Below are positions 62,173 through 64,000 of a stretch of DNA of 64,000 nt, one piece after another (the first letter of the stretch is position 1; each line of letters opens with the position of its first letter). The notes below the pieces were generated by a model. That model was not told the DNA's origin. It did not search any database and saw nothing but the letters and a program-made list of their open reading frames with translations. The position numbers and the translations under genes are program-made. This stretch comes from Antarcticimicrobium sp. (lineage in GTDB: Bacteria > Pseudomonadota > Alphaproteobacteria > Rhodobacterales > Rhodobacteraceae): NCBI RefSeq assembly GCF_029212575.1, contig NZ_JARGPK010000088.1:1-64000 (forward strand). Direction: 5' to 3'.

Positions 62173-63255
62173 TTACGTGTTCGGAAAGGTTTCGACGCCG
62201 CGTTGATCGCGAGTGCGCCTTATACGGCGGATTTTCCGGACGCTGTCCGAGAGCAAGCCGTAGATGCCACGGGGCATGAACATGACCACCAGAACAAAGA
62301 TCACACCCAGTATGAGGTGCCACCCTTCGACGAAGACATCCGACAAACGCCCCTCGAGCATGTTGACCACGATGGCCCCGAACGCGGCCGCGATAACGGA
62401 TTCGCGTCCACCCACCGCGCACCAGATCACGATCGCAAGGCTGAAGGAGACGCTCATGTAAGTTGGCGACGCGAACTCGAGCACCAATGTGTAGAGCATG
62501 CCCGCCCACCCCGCGAGCGCCGCGGAAATGCAGAACACAAGCGTCTGATAGCTGGCAACGTTGTAGCCGAAAAACCGGGCCCGGTCGGCATCCTCGCGAA
62601 TGGCCCGCAGGATCAGGCCGAACTTGCTGTGCGTCAGGTAGACCCCGAACGCCAGCGCCACGACGAGGCATCCCGCAACGAGATTATAAAAACCCATGCT
62701 GTAGGGGTCGACGGTCCACCCGAACAGGGACATCTGAGCAAGTCCGGTCAGGCCGTTCTGGCCGCCGGTCAGCCCCTGCTGGTTGATGAACAAAAGCTGG
62801 AAGGCGACCAGGAAGGCCAGCGTGATGATGGCGACGAAGACACCGGCGATGCGCGCGCGGAACATGAAGATCGCGATCAGGCCGCCGATGAAGGCGGGTA
62901 CGAGCAACCCGGCCAGCAAGGTGAACGTCAGGGACTCGAACGGAACCCACAGCCAGGGAAGGGTTTCGACATTGTTCCATCCCATGAAATCGGGCAGCCC
63001 GTCGCTGGCGCGCAGTTTCAGGTGCATCGCCATCGCATAAGAGCCCATGCCGAAGGTCGCGGCCTGGCCGAGATTGAGAAGTCCGGCGGTTCCCCAGGAC
63101 AGCGACAGCGCCATCGACACGATCGCCAGGGCGAGATACCGCGCGAAGGTGTTGAGCTCGAATCCGTCGTAGTTCATGACGGCGGGCACGCCGAAGGCAA
63201 CCACCAGCGCAAAGATCACGAGAGCAACAAGGTCGTATTGGAATTTGGATGACAT
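62173..63255 (-). CDS. urtC: Urea/short-amide ABC permease UrtC-like
   Basis: A 360-residue permease with about 9 helices. It shows LALAIVSMALSLSWGTAGLLNLGQAATFGMGSYAMAMHL, INQQGLTGGQNGLTGL and WCAVGGRESVIAAAFGA, which are marks of UrtC. The ATPase-coupling loop is FGLILRAIREDADRARFFGYN. It lies 10 bases after urtB and 26 before urtD. Confidence 0.9.
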   Translation of the reverse strand: MSSKFQYDLVALVIFALVVAFGVPAVMNYDGFELNTFARYLALAIVSMALSLSWGTAGLLNLGQAATFGMGSYAMAMHLKLRASDGLPDFMGWNNVETLPWLWVPFESLTFTLLAGLLVPAFIGGLIAIFMFRARIAGVFVAIITLAFLVAFQLLFINQQGLTGGQNGLTGLAQMSLFGWTVDPYSMGFYNLVAGCLVVALAFGVYLTHSKFGLILRAIREDADRARFFGYNVASYQTLVFCISAALAGWAGMLYTLVLEFASPTYMSVSFSLAIVIWCAVGGRESVIAAAFGAIVVNMLEGRLSDVFVEGWHLILGVIFVLVVMFMPRGIYGLLSDSVRKIRRIRRTRDQRGVETFPNT

Positions 63256-63265
63256 GCCTGTTTCC

Positions 63266-64000
63266 TTAGCGACGTGTTTCGGTCGGGAAGAGCCCGCGAG
63301 GACGGAAGCGGATCAGAAGGATGATGCCCGCCAGAACCGCGATGCGGCCGAGCGTGTCATTGATCACGATCGAAAAGATCGCTGTCGCCTCGCCGATCAG
63401 GACCGAGGCCGCGGCCGACCCGATCAGACTTCCCAGGCCGCCGACGATGACGACGAGAAAGGCATCGACGACAAGGCCGGTCCCCATGGTCGGAATGGTG
63501 CTGAACAGCGGTGTGATGAGCGCGCCGGCAATGCCTGCGAGACCCGCGCCATATGCGAAGGTGATCGAGTAGACGCGTTTCGCCTCGATCCCGTAGCATT
63601 CGGAAATGGCCCGGTTCTGGATCACTGCCCTCAGCTTCATCCCGAACTCGGTACGGGTCATCAGAACCCAGGTCGCGGCAAGGACCGCCATCGAGAAAAC
63701 GATCACGAACAGCCTGTAGTTTGACATGATCAGCGGGCCGATTTCCGTGTTCCCCGAGAGCAGGGCCGGCCCCTTCACGAAACGGGATTCAGCGCCCACG
63801 CCCAGGCGCACCGCCTGTTGCAGGATGATCCCGATGCCCCATGTGGCAAGGATGGTATCCAGCGGGCGGTGATAGAGGTTCTGAACGACGACCTTTTCAA
63901 CGATCCAGCCCACGGCGGCCACGGAAATGAACACGAGCGGCAGCGCCGGCAGAATGCCGATCCCGGCATAGGTCTGCAGCGCCCAGGTCGCATAGGCCCC
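63266..64000 (-). CDS. urtB: Urea/short-amide ABC permease UrtB-like, 5' part missing
   Basis: About 244 C-terminal codons are in the window; the frame is open to the edge. It shows YHRPLDTILATWGIGIILQQAVRLGVG, RAVIQNRAISECYGIEAKRVYSITFAYGAGLAGIAGA and VVIVGGLGSLIGSAAASVLIG, as in UrtB/LivH permeases. The N-terminus and probably a substrate-binding protein gene lie beyond position 64000. Confidence 0.88.
   Translation of the reverse strand, partial: GAYATWALQTYAGIGILPALPLVFISVAAVGWIVEKVVVQNLYHRPLDTILATWGIGIILQQAVRLGVGAESRFVKGPALLSGNTEIGPLIMSNYRLFVIVFSMAVLAATWVLMTRTEFGMKLRAVIQNRAISECYGIEAKRVYSITFAYGAGLAGIAGALITPLFSTIPTMGTGLVVDAFLVVIVGGLGSLIGSAAASVLIGEATAIFSIVINDTLGRIAVLAGIILLIRFRPRGLFPTETRR

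Overview
The window is GC-rich, densely coded DNA from an alphaproteobacterium, most likely a Rhodobacterales member (Roseobacter group or close relatives). The evidence is the MipZ-type division ATPase, DUF2794 and UPF0314 proteins, a cysteine-less L31, a GTTC-N7-GTTC LexA box and an ICE-like Irr site before mbfA. The assignment rests on gene content and recognised families, not on a database search.

Layout. 0-2 kb: end of an EamA transporter, a LysR regulator and a divergent azoreductase. 2-10 kb: translation and secretion block: ffh behind a hairpin-rich leader, three tandem GNATs, chorismate mutase, then rpsP-rimM-[two sulfotransferases]-trmD-rplS-rpmE. 10-12.7 kb: mipZ and a class III cyclase. 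12.3-20.4 kb: homogentisate catabolism (MarR regulator, hmgA, fahA, MBL-fold protein, FAD hydroxylase, DUF2783, VOC protein, maiA). 20.4-28.8 kb: homoprotocatechuate meta-cleavage pathway (hpaR; hpaF, hpaE, hpaD, a second unrelated dioxygenase, an aromatic amino acid decarboxylase, hpaG, hpaH, hpaI). 28.9-33.9 kb: branched-chain-amino-acid-type ABC importer. 34-55.8 kb: mixed housekeeping: DUF3095, MFS, asd, MuiA-like protein, carbonic anhydrase, M17 peptidase, NlpC/P60, orphan imuB, formaldehyde oxidation genes (adhC, fghA), NYN protein, mbfA iron exporter, AEC carrier, HAD phosphatase, ornithine cyclodeaminase-like enzyme, MFS and zapE. 55.8-56.5 kb: decayed DNA with an IS3-family remnant. 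56.6-64 kb, all on the minus strand: urtB(partial)-urtC-urtD-urtE-amiE-amiB-amiC-amiR, an aliphatic-amide uptake, sensing and hydrolysis operon.

How it works together. The two aromatic blocks would take tyrosine- or phenylacetate-derived rings to central metabolism: homogentisate through HmgA, MaiA and FahA to fumarate and acetoacetate, and homoprotocatechuate through HpaD, E, F, G, H and I to pyruvate and succinic semialdehyde. Each block has its own divergent MarR-type repressor. The decarboxylase inside the hpa operon suggests aromatic amines or aromatic amino acids feed it. The amidase operon keeps the amiE-B-C-R order of the Pseudomonas amidase locus but appears to use a urea-type ABC importer; no amiS channel is visible in the window.

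The most unusual points are two non-homologous homoprotocatechuate 2,3-dioxygenases side by side, the amidase/Urt hybrid operon next to an IS remnant, paired palindromic repeats that supply a stop codon, the leader before ffh, sulfotransferases inside the trmD operon, and a LexA-boxed imuB without imuA or dnaE2 beside it.
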